A stretch of 20,282 bases of DNA from Glomus cerebriforme. Taxonomy: Eukaryota; Glomeromycota; Glomeromycetes; Glomerales; Glomeraceae. Position numbers and translations under genes: made by a program. The stretch lies in contig QKYT01000546.1 in NCBI GenBank assembly GCA_003550305.1, positions 61,197 to 81,478 on the forward strand. The letters run 5' to 3'. This document shows, piece after piece, positions 19,006 through 20,282 of the stretch. Each line of letters starts with the position of its first letter. Positions within the stretch are counted from its first letter, which is position 1. The notes below the pieces were generated by a model that had not been told where the DNA came from, did no database searches, and worked only from the letters and a program-made list of their open reading frames with translations.

Positions 19006-19528
19006 TAAGCACAACCTCTATTTTTTTTTTTTAACGATGTGGCCTTGCGCAGATAATTTTATTAATGAAAATGCAGAGCGAACTAGATAAACTAAAGAAC
19101 ACAATACATAACAATTAACAAATAAACTAACTACACTACCCCTCGCTAAGCGAAAAAAGGCCGACCTGTCACTGATTGGAGAATCTGCAGAAGCTGAACA
19201 AAATTCACAAGGCTAAAAGCACCCCACACCAATATAAACCCCTTCAACACCTACCTACTCCCTAACAGTTATCATTTTACCGCTACCCGTTAAAAATTCA
19301 ACTGATATTGCATGTCTCGAAGCAAATTTTCCTAACAGAGGTCAATAGCAGGACTCTTCTGATTAGCTTACAGGCATTTTTCTATGTCTCCCAGGAGATA
19401 CCTTTATTGTCTCAGTTGTGACTTATGTCAACTAAAAACTTAATAAAAAAACATTTGCTATAATAATTAATCTGTTCCACGTGACCATCTGTAATGCATC
19501 ACCAGAAAATCCAATGATCATCACATCA
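19006..19528 (-). repeat. LTR-like repeat copy 2
   Basis: On the minus strand it begins TGATGTGATGATC immediately after a polypurine tract AAGGAGGG (19529-19536) and runs about 520 bp. It passes CGCTTAGCGAGGGG (about 19140-19155) and an AATAAA signal (complement of 19058-19063) to GCGCAAGGCC and a run of twelve A (complement of 19021-19032). Layout fits U3-R-U5 with PPT. No tRNA primer-binding site was recognised next to it. Confidence 0.5.
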
Positions 19529-19536
19529 CCCTCCTT

Positions 19537-20200
19537 AAAAATAAACAACTCCTTTAGGGCCAAACAAACAGCAAGTTACACCAAACCAGCCTTTTGATGA
19601 TCATTTTTTCCAGTACTCCCATCCCCCAAAAGAAATGAAAAATACCAACAAAAAATGACCAAAAACTACGCCAAAGAAATAAAAATAAAATAAAACAAAA
19701 CAAAAACAAAAAGGAAATAAAATTAGGAAAAATAACTATATCTAGCCGCAAAAAACCTAAAGTAAAGTATACTGGGGAAAAACACCAAACAACACACCAA
19801 AAGAAAAAGTTCTTACCCTCCAAACCCTTTACAAACAGTTCATTCACAAAAACCTAGAGTTAAGAAAAAATCATTCTTTTTCCTACAAAACTTTCTATTA
19901 CTTTCCTTTTCTGACTCCAAAGAGATAAAACTTGTGCAAAACTGGCAAGCTGAGAATACCAAGCGCTTTTAGAGATATTGTTAAAGGTCGTTGTCCAAGA
20001 GAGTTGTAAAATGAAAATTGTGGGTATATTTAAAATAATAAAACGCAAACAACCTAAACTATTTTATTAAACGTTAAATAACAAGAGGAGCATTTTTTCT
20101 TAAGACCCTAAAGGCTGTCACTATAGTGAACGAAACCTCCAGGTTGTGTTTTTGCTTCGTAAAAAATTTGGAAAAAATTTTTTGGGAAAGAGTGGCCCTT
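19537..20200 (-). repeat. Internal body of repeat unit B
   Basis: The first part matches unit A. Bases 19910-20195 have no counterpart in A, so either A lost or B gained about 290 bp at a TTAA-containing junction. No gene seen. The open frame at 19554-19847 is low-complexity translation of T/G-rich sequence. Confidence 0.5.
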
Positions 20201-20282
20201 TAAGCACAACCTCTATTTTTTTTTTTTTTAATGATGCGGCCTTGCGCAGATAATTTTATTAATGCAGAAGCAAAGCGAACTA
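20201..20282 (-). repeat. LTR-like repeat copy 3 (runs off window)
   Basis: TAAGCACAACCTCT, a T run of about fourteen, then GCGGCCTTGCGCAGATAATT and TTATTAATG match copy 2 at 19006-19070. The rest lies beyond the right edge. Confidence 0.55.

Noticed and set aside
19554..19847. Minus-strand 97-codon Phe/Leu/Trp-rich open frame resembling a membrane protein
   Set aside because: It is translation of T/G-rich repeat DNA, and the related unit A copy does not preserve the frame.

Overview
The window is AT-rich, heavily degraded eukaryotic DNA built almost entirely from mobile-element remains. I see no intact cellular housekeeping gene, rRNA or tRNA. The families present (a multicopy Cys/His protein, a gag/retropepsin protein with a long coiled-coil N-terminus, an integrase, a family B DNA polymerase, a pogo-like transposase) and the AT-rich, repeat-dense style look like an arbuscular mycorrhizal fungus (Glomeromycotina, Rhizophagus/Gigaspora-like). 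That assignment is from recognition, not from a search. Nearly every coding region is broken by in-frame stops and frameshifts. Reading frames were followed across breaks using protein motifs.

Layout. (1) 1-2551: a minus-strand relic of a multicopy protein of unknown function, cut at its 3' end by a GTAC-rich repeat that ends in a hAT-like CAGGG terminus. (2) 2768-12771: a compact 10-kb cluster with genes alternating between strands: retroviral/Polinton-type integrase (-), gag-knuckle-retropepsin protein (+), an unknown protein in two overlapping frames (-), a coiled-coil protein (+) overlapping a small intact membrane protein (+), one or two small unknown genes (-), and a long family B DNA polymerase (-). 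Intergenic distances are tiny (30 bp between integrase and gag starts; 25-bp tail-to-tail overlap; 11-bp gene overlap), as in a virus or a self-synthesising transposon. No reverse transcriptase or RNase H was seen. (3) 12772-14600: non-coding DNA with a hairpin, a GGTGGTA minisatellite, a 50-bp palindrome and a tandem array whose units look like 3' splice site - short exon - 5' splice site. (4) 14600-16530: a zinc-knuckle protein fragment (-) and diverged duplicates of one of its exon-like segments, interrupted by a 1,034-bp element with perfect 16-bp inverted ends flanked by TA. (5) 17085-18255: a dead pogo-like transposase (-), two of whose three catalytic aspartates have become asparagine. 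(6) 18278-20282: tandem LTR-like units with little internal sequence, resembling a TRIM-type array sharing LTRs, which interrupts the pogo N-terminus.

The most interesting possibility is that region 2 is one element joining a DNA polymerase and an integrase (Polinton-like logic) to a gag-like capsid/nucleocapsid protein with a retropepsin (retrovirus-like logic). The close packing supports one unit, but nested insertion of unrelated elements is not excluded. All copies here are decayed, so function must be judged from intact copies elsewhere.
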